DNA from: CAZSAK01 sp964605155
Lineage (GTDB): Bacteria; Pseudomonadota; Gammaproteobacteria; SZUA-140
Length of the DNA stretch: 41,064 nt
Assembly: GCA_964605155.1 (NCBI GenBank)
Contig: CAZSAK010000024.1
Span: 1 to 41,064, forward strand
Direction of reading: 5' to 3'
Shown here one piece after another: positions 1 through 8,490 of this stretch. The notes below the pieces were generated by a model, which saw only the letters and a list, made by a program, of their open reading frames with translations, was not told where the DNA came from and made no database searches. Position 1 is the stretch's first letter; the number at the start of each line of letters is the position of its first letter. A program made the translations under genes and the position numbers.

Positions 1-1
1 G

Positions 2-1027
2 AACGAGTGTGATCTGGTGATGGCGGCAGCCTGCTTGAGACCCGAAGACATCAATTTCATGGCACGTTACGGTCGGGGTCTGATCTGTTTGACCCTGACA
101 CCTGAGCGGTGCAGGCAGTTACATCTGCCCTTGATGGTGAGCGAGAACAACACCAAGAACAGGACCAATTTCACCGTGTCGATCGAGGCGGCTCAGGGGG
201 TCAGTACCGGGATCTCTGCCGCGGACAGGGCGACGACAATCAGGGCGGCCGTTGCAAAACAAGCGAGACCGACGGACCTTATCCAGCCGGGACATATTTT
301 TCCGCTCAAGGCTCAACCCGGTGGGGTATTGACCCGTGCCGGTCATACCGAGGCCGGATGCGATCTGGCACAACTCGCAGGTCATGAGCCTGCCTGTGTT
401 ATTGTCGAGATTCTGAATGAGGACGGCAGTATGGCGAGACGTCCGGAGCTTGAACAATTTGCAAAGACGCATGGGCTGAAGATTGGCACAATCGCCGATC
501 TGATTCATTACCGCCTCGAAAATGAAAAAACCATAACAAGGGTTGCGGAATGCGCAACGTCCACTCCATTCGGCATGTTCGATCTGAAGGCCTACCGGAG
601 TGTCATTGACAACCAGCTTCATCTCGCCCTGATCTATGGTGATCTGCAACCGAGTCAACCGGTGTTGGTGAGAGTCCATGTCGAAGATCCATTGTGGGAC
701 ATTGTCAACGCCAGGCGCGAGGACAGCGGCTGGTTGCTGAGCGAGGCGATGCAACGCATTGTCGATGAAGGTCAAGGTGTTCTCGTTGTATTGCGTAACT
801 CCGAAGAGCCGGATGTATCGATCAGGCGTATAATGGATTACCAGCAACGCGATGAAGGATTCAAGATCGCCCAGAATTACAACAGCCAGGAATTACGCAC
901 CTTCGGTGTGGGCGCACAGATACTGGTGGATCTGGGAATCCGGCAGATGCGGGTTCTGGGAACTCCGAGAAAATTGCACGGGATATCAGGTTTTGGTCTG
1001 GAAATTGTGGAATATATACAGGATTAG
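2..1027 (+). CDS. ribBX: RibBX: DHBP synthase with degenerate GTP cyclohydrolase II-like domain (5' truncated)
   Basis: The N-terminal half is 3,4-dihydroxy-2-butanone 4-phosphate synthase (RibB), which makes the four-carbon unit of riboflavin from ribulose 5-phosphate. Seen: the reading frame is already open at base 2 and starts with NECDLVMAA, part of the RibB active-site loop, so the true start lies left of the window; the GTG at 17 is internal. TVSIEAA and RAGHTEA motifs follow. The C-terminal half aligns by position with GTP cyclohydrolase II (RibA), but the stretch that normally carries the three zinc cysteines (around VRVHVEDPLWD) contains none, and no cysteine occurs after it. Such RibBX proteins are known in Proteobacteria; the second domain is probably not a cyclohydrolase. 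It is followed after 25 nt by ribH, its pathway partner. Confidence 0.93.
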   Translation, partial: NECDLVMAAACLRPEDINFMARYGRGLICLTLTPERCRQLHLPLMVSENNTKNRTNFTVSIEAAQGVSTGISAADRATTIRAAVAKQARPTDLIQPGHIFPLKAQPGGVLTRAGHTEAGCDLAQLAGHEPACVIVEILNEDGSMARRPELEQFAKTHGLKIGTIADLIHYRLENEKTITRVAECATSTPFGMFDLKAYRSVIDNQLHLALIYGDLQPSQPVLVRVHVEDPLWDIVNARREDSGWLLSEAMQRIVDEGQGVLVVLRNSEEPDVSIRRIMDYQQRDEGFKIAQNYNSQELRTFGVGAQILVDLGIRQMRVLGTPRKLHGISGFGLEIVEYIQD

Positions 1028-1052
1028 AACTACTCGATTACAGGAAACATGA

Positions 1053-1538
1053 ATGGATAATAAAGAAATACATATTATCAAAGGGGAATTTGTCATCGAC
1101 AAGGCCCGCCTTGCTATTATTGCATCACGATTCAACAGTTATATTGTCGATCATCTCATCAGTGGTGCAATAGATACCTTGCAGGGCCACGACATTGATA
1201 TCAAGAATATCGATATTTATCAGGTGCCGGGGGCGTTCGAATTACCACTGGCCGTAAAGCGGGTCGCCAAATCCAGAAAACATTATGATGCAGTCATTGC
1301 GCTGGGTGCAGTAATACGCGGCAGTACCCCGCATTTTGACTATGTCGCTGGTTCCTGCGTAAGAGGCCTTGCAGATCTGGCATTGCAACTTGATATCCCG
1401 GTGTCCCTGGGTGTCCTGACCGTTGATACGATCGAACAGGCTATCGAAAGATCGGGTACCAAGGCCGGGAACAAGGGAGCCGATGCAGCACTGGCAGCAA
1501 TCGAGATGGTCAGTTTGTTGCGTAAACTGGAAAAATAA
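1053..1538 (+). CDS. ribH: 6,7-dimethyl-8-ribityllumazine synthase
   Basis: Joins the butanone phosphate made by RibB with the pyrimidine intermediate to give lumazine, the penultimate step of riboflavin synthesis; cytosolic, usually a 60-mer or pentamer. The 161-residue length is normal. Family motifs are visible: RFN near residue 27, the PGAFELP loop, GAVIRG followed by TPHFDYV, and a GVLTVDT stretch. AGGAAA at 1042-1047 is placed 5 nt before ATG 1053. An overlapping ATG at 1049 gives only three codons and is not the start. Second gene of the ribBX-ribH-nusB-thiL-pgpA cluster. Confidence 0.97.
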   Translation: MDNKEIHIIKGEFVIDKARLAIIASRFNSYIVDHLISGAIDTLQGHDIDIKNIDIYQVPGAFELPLAVKRVAKSRKHYDAVIALGAVIRGSTPHFDYVAGSCVRGLADLALQLDIPVSLGVLTVDTIEQAIERSGTKAGNKGADAALAAIEMVSLLRKLEK

Positions 1539-1558
1539 TCTATGAAAGGTGAATTCAG

Positions 1559-2029
1559 GTGAATCGTGGCCGCAGCATGGCCCGCCGCTATGCAATGCAG
1601 GCATTGTATCAATGGCAAATGACAGGGCAGGATGTCGAGGAGATCATTGATCAATATATGGCGGAACAGGATATGCGCAAGGCCGATACGGCTTATTTTG
1701 AGGACTTGTTGCGTCATGTCGTGCTGCAGGCAAAGGAGCTGGAAGGGCAGCTGCAGCCATTCCTCGACAGACCCGTTTATAATGTAGATCCCGTCGAGTC
1801 TGCAATCCTGCGTATGAGCACCTATGAATTGATGGCGCATCCCGATGTGCCGTTCAGGGTCGTGATCAATGAGGCCGTGGAACTTGCCAAGATGTTTGGT
1901 GCGACAAACAGCCACAAATACGTGAACGGTATCCTTGACAAGGTTGCAATACAGCTGCGGTCAGCTGAAGTGAAAGATAAAAAAAAAGAGGTCACAAATA
2001 ATAACGGCAAGAATGGCATCGGTGTATAG
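1559..2029 (+). CDS. nusB: Transcription antitermination factor NusB
   Basis: RNA-binding all-helical protein that, with NusE (S10), recognises boxA and supports rRNA antitermination. Seen: R-x-MARRYAMQALYQW near the start, DPVESAILRMSTYEL and VVINEAVELAKMFG in the second half, all typical of NusB. Length 156 aa is usual, with a short Lys/Asn-rich tail (KDKKKEVTNNNG) that varies in the family. The start is taken as GTG 1559 because AAGGTG at 1546-1550 is well spaced; ATG 1577 is an alternative. 20 nt separate it from ribH, consistent with one transcript. Confidence 0.95.
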   Translation: MNRGRSMARRYAMQALYQWQMTGQDVEEIIDQYMAEQDMRKADTAYFEDLLRHVVLQAKELEGQLQPFLDRPVYNVDPVESAILRMSTYELMAHPDVPFRVVINEAVELAKMFGATNSHKYVNGILDKVAIQLRSAEVKDKKKEVTNNNGKNGIGV

Positions 2030-2061
2030 ATCTACAGCCTTATTTACTGTATTGCGCGATT

Positions 2062-3042
2062 ATGCCCGGTTCTGAACTTGATCTGATCGAACGCTATTTC
2101 AAACATGGCGCTCCGTCACGTGACGATGTTATCGTGGGTATTGGTGATGATGGCGCCGTGCTGCAGGTTCCACAGGGAAAGGAACTTGTCGTATCTGTCG
2201 ATACATTGCTGGCGGGGGTGCATTTCGAGACTGATATCAACCCGCAATCGATCGGATTCAAGGCCATGGCGGTAAACCTCAGTGATATGGCCGCAATGGG
2301 CGCGGATCCGGCATGGATCACGTTGTCCCTGACATTGCCCGGGATAGACCACGGCTGGCTCAAGGGTTTTAGCCAGGGACTTTTTCAGCTCGCGGATCAA
2401 TTCGATGTGCAGCTGGTTGGAGGGGATCTGAGCCACGGACCGCTCGCGATCACGATACAGGTACATGGTTTCGTGAATACGGGAAAATCACTGCGTCGTG
2501 ATACGGCCCGTCCGGGTGATCAGATATTTGTGACCGGGACCCTCGGCGACGCCGGCCTTGCCCTGGCGATCAGGAACGGCGGCTGCCCGGTACCTCAAAC
2601 CGGCTATGATTACCTGTGCCAGCGACTTGACCGGCCACACCCACGCGTGAAAGAGGGGATCGCCTTGCAGGATGTGGCGCATTCGGCAATCGATATATCA
2701 GACGGACTGGCGTGCGACCTCGGGCATATAATCGCGGCCAGTGATGTCGGTGCCACTGTATACGTCGACAGGATTCCCGTATCTCCCGTCTTTGCGACCT
2801 TCAGGAAGGATTGCGAGTCCGTAAGGAAGTGGGCAGATATTGCCGTTTCGTCGGGTGATGATTACGAATTATGTTTTACCATTGATCCTCGTGACCAGGC
2901 CTTGCTGAAGGAACGTATGCCGGATATACCGTGTACGCAAATCGGTATCATCGATACTCAACCCGGTTTGCGATGTATGATGAGGGACGGCAGTGAATTT
3001 GTCCCGTCATCCAGTGGCTACGACCATTTCAGGGATGGCTGA
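2062..3042 (+). CDS. thiL: Thiamine-monophosphate kinase
   Basis: Phosphorylates thiamine monophosphate to the active cofactor thiamine pyrophosphate using ATP. The 326 residues carry the ThiL/PurM-like pattern: GIGDDGAVL near residue 26, VSVDTLLAGVHF, KAMAVNLSDMAAMGA (metal- and ATP-binding), VGGDLSHGP, and in the C-terminal half AIDISDGLACDLGHI and SSGDDYELCFT. It follows nusB by 32 nt; the pair nusB-thiL-pgpA is conserved in gammaproteobacteria. No strong ribosome site is seen before ATG 2062, so translation may depend on coupling within the operon. Confidence 0.96.
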   Translation: MPGSELDLIERYFKHGAPSRDDVIVGIGDDGAVLQVPQGKELVVSVDTLLAGVHFETDINPQSIGFKAMAVNLSDMAAMGADPAWITLSLTLPGIDHGWLKGFSQGLFQLADQFDVQLVGGDLSHGPLAITIQVHGFVNTGKSLRRDTARPGDQIFVTGTLGDAGLALAIRNGGCPVPQTGYDYLCQRLDRPHPRVKEGIALQDVAHSAIDISDGLACDLGHIIAASDVGATVYVDRIPVSPVFATFRKDCESVRKWADIAVSSGDDYELCFTIDPRDQALLKERMPDIPCTQIGIIDTQPGLRCMMRDGSEFVPSSSGYDHFRDG

Positions 3043-3079
3043 TTGTGGTCATGGAACGATATCGCATGACATCCTCACA

Positions 3080-3574
3080 ATGAACAAGCCGCATATACCC
3101 GCAAGCATATGGCGTAACCCCGTCCATTTCGTCGCATTCGGCCTTGGCATCGGAGCCGTGGGGTTTGCACCCGGTACCTGGGGGACCCTGTTGGCCGTTC
3201 CCCTTTATGTCCTGTTACAGGATCTGGCTCCGGTAGCGTATATCGCAGGTGTTTGCGTACTATTCATTACTGGTATCTGGATATGTGAAGTGACAACGCG
3301 AGATATAGGCGTTGCTGATCACCCCGGCATTGTTTTTGATGAAATCGTCGGTTTTCTGGTGACCATGACGGTGGCGCCAAATGGCTGGTTGTGGCTGGTA
3401 TACGGTTTCCTGCTGTTTCGCCTGTTTGATATCTGGAAGCCATGGCCGATCCGCGCCATTGACAGACGAATGCATGGAGGGGCGGGGATCATGCTGGACG
3501 ATGCGATTGCAGGCGTATTCAGCTGTGCCGTGATATACCTGACCGAGTACCTTGTCAGGATCGGGGTAGATTGA
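3080..3574 (+). CDS. pgpA: Phosphatidylglycerophosphatase A
   Basis: Inner-membrane enzyme that dephosphorylates phosphatidylglycerophosphate to phosphatidylglycerol. Seen: NPVHF, the FAPGTWGTLLAVPLY segment, an acidic VFDEIVGFLVTM segment and LFDIWKPWPIRAID, all PgpA signatures, spread over hydrophobic helices. I take ATG 3080, which gives 164 aa as in the family. An upstream in-frame ATG at 3035 overlaps the end of thiL and adds 15 residues with no family resemblance, but cannot be excluded. The gene ends 3 bp before the stop of a convergent gene. Confidence 0.93.
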   Translation: MNKPHIPASIWRNPVHFVAFGLGIGAVGFAPGTWGTLLAVPLYVLLQDLAPVAYIAGVCVLFITGIWICEVTTRDIGVADHPGIVFDEIVGFLVTMTVAPNGWLWLVYGFLLFRLFDIWKPWPIRAIDRRMHGGAGIMLDDAIAGVFSCAVIYLTEYLVRIGVD

Positions 3575-3577
3575 AGA

Positions 3578-4183
3578 TCAATGCAGCAGTAGTGCGTTGA
3601 TGTCATTACCTAACAACGGGAAGTTTATTCTCGGAAATGTTCTGAGATGACGGCTGATCAATGTCTGCAGTTCGTGATACAAATCCTCAAGTCGTGCCTT
3701 TTTCAATAGATCCTGCAGCATGACCCTTACGACATTCTTTGCCATATGTGAACGCAATTCCCGTTTTCGTGACTGTTCGTTAAGGCCTATCGCCCATAAG
3801 AGGTGGGAAAAGATACCGAATTTGACCGCCTCCCGACAGCGCTGCTCCCTTTGCAGGAACAGCCGCATCTTGTCGTAAATAACCGCGTGATCCATCGGCA
3901 GCATTTCGCTGGTCCTGAGTTGATTTGGATAGCCTTCGACCAGCAGTCGGTTGAATGCGCGCCATGCATCATCCTGCCGATTGGCCAGTTGCAGATAAAG
4001 CGGCAGTCTCAGGAAGGTGTGAATCGTGTAGTTGGCTGATGTGCGGGAGATTTCCCTGTAGGCTTCTGTCAGGGTGGTGATGGCATCCTCGAACTCCCCG
4101 GTTTTTTTACAGGCAGAGGCACGTTGGAGTAATTTTTTGACTGGATCGACCTTCGATGTGCTGACGAGCTGGAACACGGTCAT
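3578..4183 (-). CDS. Uncharacterised TPR-like helical protein
   Basis: I do not recognise the family. The 201-residue product is largely helical and soluble. A single TPR-like helix pair is visible near the start (ACKKTGEFEDAITTLTEAY), followed by LRLPLYLQLANRQDDAWRAFNRLL, which also reads as a TPR helix pair. The C-terminal part is rich in Leu and Arg. No signal peptide or membrane segment is seen. The frame stays open to a TTG at 4246, but ATG 4183 (MTVFQLVS) is the better start; neither has a strong ribosome site. The gene stands convergent to pgpA with 3 bp between stops. Confidence 0.7.
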   Translation of the reverse strand: MTVFQLVSTSKVDPVKKLLQRASACKKTGEFEDAITTLTEAYREISRTSANYTIHTFLRLPLYLQLANRQDDAWRAFNRLLVEGYPNQLRTSEMLPMDHAVIYDKMRLFLQREQRCREAVKFGIFSHLLWAIGLNEQSRKRELRSHMAKNVVRVMLQDLLKKARLEDLYHELQTLISRHLRTFPRINFPLLGNDINALLLH

Positions 4184-4261
4184 TTCCCCGGTCAAGTATT
4201 GCAATCTCTGCCCTAGATATATACTCGAAATTACAACAAAAAACAAATTATCGGCTTTTTG

Positions 4262-4283
4262 TGACCGGGTCAGTGACCGGTCA
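4262..4283. repeat. Inverted and direct repeat of TGACCGG
   Basis: TGACCGG (4262-4268) and CCGGTCA (4277-4283) form a perfect 7-bp inverted repeat with an 8-nt spacer. The same stretch also holds a direct repeat of GTGACCGG (4261-4268 and 4273-4280). It lies in the 122-bp gap between the LolA-like gene and the TPR-like gene, both on the - strand. There is no T-run behind it on the - strand, so it is not a clear terminator. Confidence 0.4.
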
Positions 4284-4305
4284 GGTGATGATCATGCTGC
4301 GCTCC

Positions 4306-5175
4306 TCAATCAGCCAGGCGCAGGCTGCCGATGCCAAGTTTCATGACACGCTTGGTAAAGGTGTCATCATCCAGACCGGTATTGACGCGTACATCGCTCA
4401 CCGTCAGCACCGTTTTGTTGCCATTGTTACGATTCACGGCCTCGACCCTGTTCCATACCCAGGCGTCATCGATCTGTTGCCAGTTGATCCGCTGCTGTAA
4501 CACCAGACTGCCGGATTTATTGTAGTAATCGATCTTTGACAACAGGAAACGGTCTTTGGAGATCCAGTTGATGGTCTGGCTGTATGGGTATTCGTCCTCA
4601 TCCTGCTTCGGGGTACGCGCGACAACATAATATTCCTTGCCATCCAGCACCTCCGTCCTGAGCAACTCATGTGTATCAAGTGCGGGTGGCCGCGGCACCA
4701 GTTGCGGGCGATGTAATACCGACTTGGAAAATTCACTGTCTTCGTCATGTTCTTTATCTTCACCGATTTTTTTGCTGAGTTTGCGCACTGTCCGCAGTTC
4801 GGGAAGATATAACCATTCATCGTCATCCCGTTGCAGATCGGGGCGATACATCCAGGTCATGTAGGCAATGCCCTTGTCAGCGGGAGGAAACTCCTTGAAA
4901 AAAATCATCTTGGTGATGATATCGTCCCGTCCCTTGTAGTCCTTCCAGAGCATGGTATATGCGAGCTTCCTTTCACGGTCGCCGGGCTCCATAAATGTAA
5001 AGGTGAGTGTGGAGATGGAATCGTCGCCTCCATGGATCTTGAAAGATCTGTTGACGATCTCTTTCGCGGAAAGTTCGCCGTCTGCAGCCAGGGCCCTGGA
5101 ATAAGATGTTGAAAGGGACAGTAAAGCTGCCAGCATGGTTACAACGAATATGATTGCTCGGTTATGAGAACTCAT
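4306..5175 (-). CDS. Periplasmic outer membrane lipoprotein-sorting (LolA-like) protein
   Basis: Resembles the LolA-like family often annotated as outer membrane lipoprotein-sorting protein, thought to carry lipids or lipoproteins in the periplasm. Seen: a Sec signal peptide (IIFVVTMLAALLSLS then SRALAADG), then NRSFKIHGGDDSISTLTF, W-x-YRPDLQRDDDEWLYLPELR and LTVSDVRVNTGLDDDTFT. The 289-residue length is usual. Members often sit beside an RND/MMPL-type lipid exporter, but none is found here; the neighbours are queG and an unknown gene. The substrate is therefore open. It starts 87 bp after the end of queG, possibly in the same transcript. Confidence 0.85.
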   Translation of the reverse strand: MSSHNRAIIFVVTMLAALLSLSTSYSRALAADGELSAKEIVNRSFKIHGGDDSISTLTFTFMEPGDRERKLAYTMLWKDYKGRDDIITKMIFFKEFPPADKGIAYMTWMYRPDLQRDDDEWLYLPELRTVRKLSKKIGEDKEHDEDSEFSKSVLHRPQLVPRPPALDTHELLRTEVLDGKEYYVVARTPKQDEDEYPYSQTINWISKDRFLLSKIDYYNKSGSLVLQQRINWQQIDDAWVWNRVEAVNRNNGNKTVLTVSDVRVNTGLDDDTFTKRVMKLGIGSLRLAD

Positions 5176-5262
5176 GATACTCAGGATGTCTTGGGGTAAA
5201 GCGCTGTGAATGACATTATTCTACCATTTCCCTGCGCTAAATGAACACGGGTATCAAGGCTG

Positions 5263-6357
5263 TCAGTTGTCATTTGCCGCATGGCGCATCAAGGCCCATT
5301 GTACATGCTCCCGAACCAGCTCTGTGGGATAATCATGCCGTGCCTTTAATGCCTCGATGATGTAGTCACTGGTTTCGGCATTACCCAGCGCAACGGCGAT
5401 GTTGCGTAACCAGCATTCATAACCGATGCGCCTGATGGCGGAACCCTCGGTATGATACAGAAATTCGTCCTCACTCCATGCAAACAACCTGACAAGCTGC
5501 GAATCACTGAGTCCGTGTCGCGGCAGGAAGTCGGATTCCGATGTGTGACGGGCAAATCGGTTCCAGGGGCAGACAAGCTGACAGTCATCGCAACCGAATA
5601 TACGGTTGCCGATCAGGGGGCGGAGATCAACCGGGATGCTGCCGCGCAGTTCGATCGTCAAATAGGATATACAGCGTCGGGCATCGAGTTGATAGGGGCC
5701 CGTGATGGCCTGTGTCGGACAAATATCGATGCATGACTGGCAGGTACCGCAATGATTTTCCCCTGGCGTGTCCACGGGTAGGGGGAGATCGGTATACAGC
5801 TCGCCGAGAAAGAACCACGAACCGGCGGTTTCACTGATCAGATTGGTATGTTTACCGATCCAGCCAAGGCCGGCGTTGCGTGCCAGTGCCTTTTCCAGCA
5901 CCGGTGCACTGTCGACGAAGGCGCGATAACCGAACGGACCGACATCGGCCTCTATTCTTCGTGCCAGTTGTCGCAGTCGGTTCCGCAATACCTTGTGATA
6001 ATCCCTGCCGACGGCATAACGCGAGATATACGCCAAGGTGGTATCGTTCAGTATTTGCTGCGCATCGATGTCCTGATGTGGATAGTAATCCATGCGTACG
6101 GAGATCACGCGGAGTGTGCCGGTAACGAGGTCTGCCGGCCTGCTGCGCTTCGTGCCATGCCTTGACATATAGCCCATTTCTCCATGGCGGCCGGCCTTGA
6201 GCCAGTTCATCATATGGGCTTCGTCCTCTTCGAGGTGGGTATCCGTAATGCCGATCTGCTGGAATCCCATCTCGTGTCCCCACTGCTTGATATTCAGTGC
6301 GAGTTGCGTGAAGTCGTGTGCAACGGGAGCTTTAAAAGATTTCTGTGCCGGATGCAT
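5263..6357 (-). CDS. queG: Epoxyqueuosine reductase QueG
   Basis: Cobalamin- and iron-sulfur-dependent enzyme for the last step of queuosine synthesis in tRNA. The 364 residues show KQWGHEMGFQQIGITDT near the start, GWIGKHTNLI in the cobalamin-binding core, then two 4Fe-4S sets (CGTCQSCIDICP and CDDCQLVCPW). The C-terminal 60 residues read as a HEAT-like tRNA-binding end (RRIGYECWLRNIAVALG). The start at 6357 leaves only 18 bp to the first nnr start on the other strand. In gammaproteobacteria queG is a normal divergent neighbour of nnr. Confidence 0.96.
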   Translation of the reverse strand: MHPAQKSFKAPVAHDFTQLALNIKQWGHEMGFQQIGITDTHLEEDEAHMMNWLKAGRHGEMGYMSRHGTKRSRPADLVTGTLRVISVRMDYYPHQDIDAQQILNDTTLAYISRYAVGRDYHKVLRNRLRQLARRIEADVGPFGYRAFVDSAPVLEKALARNAGLGWIGKHTNLISETAGSWFFLGELYTDLPLPVDTPGENHCGTCQSCIDICPTQAITGPYQLDARRCISYLTIELRGSIPVDLRPLIGNRIFGCDDCQLVCPWNRFARHTSESDFLPRHGLSDSQLVRLFAWSEDEFLYHTEGSAIRRIGYECWLRNIAVALGNAETSDYIIEALKARHDYPTELVREHVQWALMRHAANDN

Positions 6358-6375
6358 AACCGTTATGATAACGCA

Positions 6376-7857
6376 ATGGGAACCATGCCATACAATCTAT
6401 ACCGGGCGGCACAGATACGTAAGCTGGACCATATAGCCATCAAGGATTACGGTATACCGGGTGAAACCCTGATGGAAAGGGCGGGTGCCGCCGCTTATGA
6501 CCTGCTCAGGCATCGCTGGCCACAGGCAAAACGCATCTGTGTCCTGTGCGGTGTTGGTAACAACGGGGGTGATGGCTTTGTCGTCGCGCGTCTGGCGCAT
6601 GAAGGGGGTCTTGAGGTCAACGTCTTACAAACGGGTAAGCGGAATATTCTCAAGGGTGCCGCACTGAATGCAGCACAGGCCATGGGTGAGACAGGACTTG
6701 AGACATTGCCTTTTACCTCGCAAGCGCTCGACAGTTACGAGGTCATTGTCGATGCCCTGTTGGGAACCGGGCTGGACCGTGAGGTCGAGGGTGAATGGCG
6801 CATGGCGATCGAGGCCATCAACCGGGCGAATAGCGCCGTGCTGGCAGTGGATATTCCGTCAGGCTTACACGCCGACAGCGGCAGGGTGTTGGGGGACGCC
6901 GTCCGTGCTGACATGACGATCACCTTCATCGGCATGAAGCAGGGCATGTTGACCGGCTACGGTCCGGATTATTGCGGCGAGATCCTGTTTAATGATCTCC
7001 AGGTTCCTGCAGACGTTTATGAGCAACTGTCACCTTCAGCTGTTCGCATCGTTTATGATCATGAAAAATATCACCTGAAACCGCGGCCACGTGCTGCACA
7101 TAAAGGGCTTTTTGGGCATCTGCTGGTGATCGGCGGGGACCATGGCATGGCAGGAGCGGTACGCATGGCCGGTGAGGCCGCGCTCCGCAGTGGCGCAGGT
7201 CTGGTCAGTATCGCCACCCGCGCACCGCATGCGGCGGCAATCAGTGCAGTAAGGCCCGAGCTGATGGCACACGGGATCGAGGCGGGGACGGATTTGCGTG
7301 CCGCTGTGGACAGGGCAACGGTGATCGCTGCAGGACCGGGACTGGGTCGTTCGACATGGGCGCAATCGATGCTGGATACCGTCATTGAGGCACGTAAACC
7401 GGCGGTCCTGGACGCTGATGCCCTTAACCTGCTGGCCGAGAATCCCGTTAAACGGGACAACTGGATCCTGACGCCACATCCGGGTGAGGCCGCGCGATTA
7501 TTGAAGACGAGTACTGCAGCAGTGCAGTCCGACCGTTTTGCAGCAGTGCGCAGCATTCAACATGAATACGGTGGGGTGTGTGTGCTGAAGGGGGCGGGAT
7601 CATTGATCGATGATGGCAACGATCCGCTGTCATTATGTAGCGCCGGTAATCCCGGCATGGCGAGTGGCGGTATGGGTGACGTGCTGACGGGCGTGATTGC
7701 AGGTCTGCTGGCACAAGGGATGAAACCGGTGAATGCGGCACGACTGGCGGTGTGCGTCCATGCCGAGGCCGGTGACCGCGTTGCGACCGCGGGTGAACGG
7801 GGCATCCTTGCAACGGACCTGTTTCCCTTCATCCAGCGACTGGTAAATCCCTACTAG
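6376..7857 (+). CDS. nnr: Bifunctional NAD(P)H-hydrate repair enzyme (epimerase/dehydratase)
   Basis: Repairs hydrated NADH and NADPH (NADHX/NADPHX). The N-terminal YjeF_N-type domain (about residues 10-215; GNNGGDGFVVAR) epimerises the R and S forms. The C-terminal ADP-dependent dehydratase domain (about 230-490; HKGLFGHLLVIGG, DADALNLL, LTPHPGEAARLL, SGGMGDVLTGVIAGLL) removes water. The open frame extends to 6184, but that part overlaps queG in antisense and has no family match. I use ATG 6376 (MGTMPYNLYR); ATG 6385 is equally possible. It is followed after 3 bp by tsaE. Confidence 0.96.
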   Translation: MGTMPYNLYRAAQIRKLDHIAIKDYGIPGETLMERAGAAAYDLLRHRWPQAKRICVLCGVGNNGGDGFVVARLAHEGGLEVNVLQTGKRNILKGAALNAAQAMGETGLETLPFTSQALDSYEVIVDALLGTGLDREVEGEWRMAIEAINRANSAVLAVDIPSGLHADSGRVLGDAVRADMTITFIGMKQGMLTGYGPDYCGEILFNDLQVPADVYEQLSPSAVRIVYDHEKYHLKPRPRAAHKGLFGHLLVIGGDHGMAGAVRMAGEAALRSGAGLVSIATRAPHAAAISAVRPELMAHGIEAGTDLRAAVDRATVIAAGPGLGRSTWAQSMLDTVIEARKPAVLDADALNLLAENPVKRDNWILTPHPGEAARLLKTSTAAVQSDRFAAVRSIQHEYGGVCVLKGAGSLIDDGNDPLSLCSAGNPGMASGGMGDVLTGVIAGLLAQGMKPVNAARLAVCVHAEAGDRVATAGERGILATDLFPFIQRLVNPY

Positions 7858-7860
7858 CAG

Positions 7861-8310
7861 ATGGAATTGCAAATCGCATCGGAAGCCGCGATGGAGGCTT
7901 TGGGTGGACGGCTTGCAGGAGCCATCACCACCGGTTGTTCGATCTATCTAAAAGGTCCTCTGGGTGCGGGCAAGACCACTATGGTGCGCGGTTTGTTGCG
8001 GGGTATGGGATATACGGAAAACGTCAGGAGCCCGACCTATGCCCTGGTTGAAAGTTACCAGCTCGGCGGCTATAAGATCTATCATTTTGATCTCTACCGG
8101 GTTGCTCATCCGGAGGAACTGGAAAATATCGGGATCAGGGACTATATGTCGCCTCATTCTATATATATCATCGAATGGCCGGAACGCGCGGCCGAGGTCT
8201 TGCCGCCGGCGGACATTACATTCGATATCCAATATGACGGTACCGCACGCAAGGTATTCATTCACCCGGGTTCTCCCGTCGGCTGTTCCCTGTCCGAGAT
8301 TCTCAATTAA
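7861..8310 (+). CDS. tsaE: tRNA t6A37 biosynthesis ATPase TsaE
   Basis: P-loop ATPase that works with TsaB and TsaD to place threonylcarbamoyl on A37 of ANN-decoding tRNAs. Seen in 149 aa: Walker A GPLGAGKTT (about residue 34), SPTYALVESY, the HFDLYR motif and IIEWPER near residue 105. The length and motif order are those of the family. It is in the classic nnr-tsaE-amiB-mutL order; a 180-bp gap with promoter-like sequence separates it from amiB. Confidence 0.96.
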   Translation: MELQIASEAAMEALGGRLAGAITTGCSIYLKGPLGAGKTTMVRGLLRGMGYTENVRSPTYALVESYQLGGYKIYHFDLYRVAHPEELENIGIRDYMSPHSIYIIEWPERAAEVLPPADITFDIQYDGTARKVFIHPGSPVGCSLSEILN

Positions 8311-8381
8311 ATCTGCAATCAGTCAAGATAACACGGGCAGGGAATTTGATAGAGGTCTCTGTTTTACGACAAGTTAGCTGT

Positions 8382-8410
8382 TTTATATGATGTTATAGTA
8401 AAGCTATACT
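8382..8410 (+). promoter_or_regulatory. Possible sigma-70 promoter for amiB
   Basis: TTTATA (8382-8387) and TATACT (8405-8410) are separated by 17 bp in the tsaE-amiB gap, about 80 bp before the amiB ATG. The -10 is good and the -35 weak. The region is AT-rich, so a chance match is possible. Confidence 0.4.
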
Positions 8411-8490
8411 GCATATCTGGCTAAAATTCTTGCAAAATTGTAAGAAATCATATAAAAAATGATGCAACAGGGATAGCGGGGCACATACTA

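Noticed and set aside
119..847. 242-codon open frame on the - strand
   Set aside because: It lies fully antisense to ribBX, has no ribosome site and no protein-like pattern.
6184..6375. N-terminal extension of nnr
   Set aside because: These codons are antisense to queG and lack any match to the epimerase domain, which begins at MPYNLYR.
7036..7872. Several long - strand frames opposite nnr
   Set aside because: Shadow frames of a GC-rich coding region; the + strand gene has clear motifs throughout.
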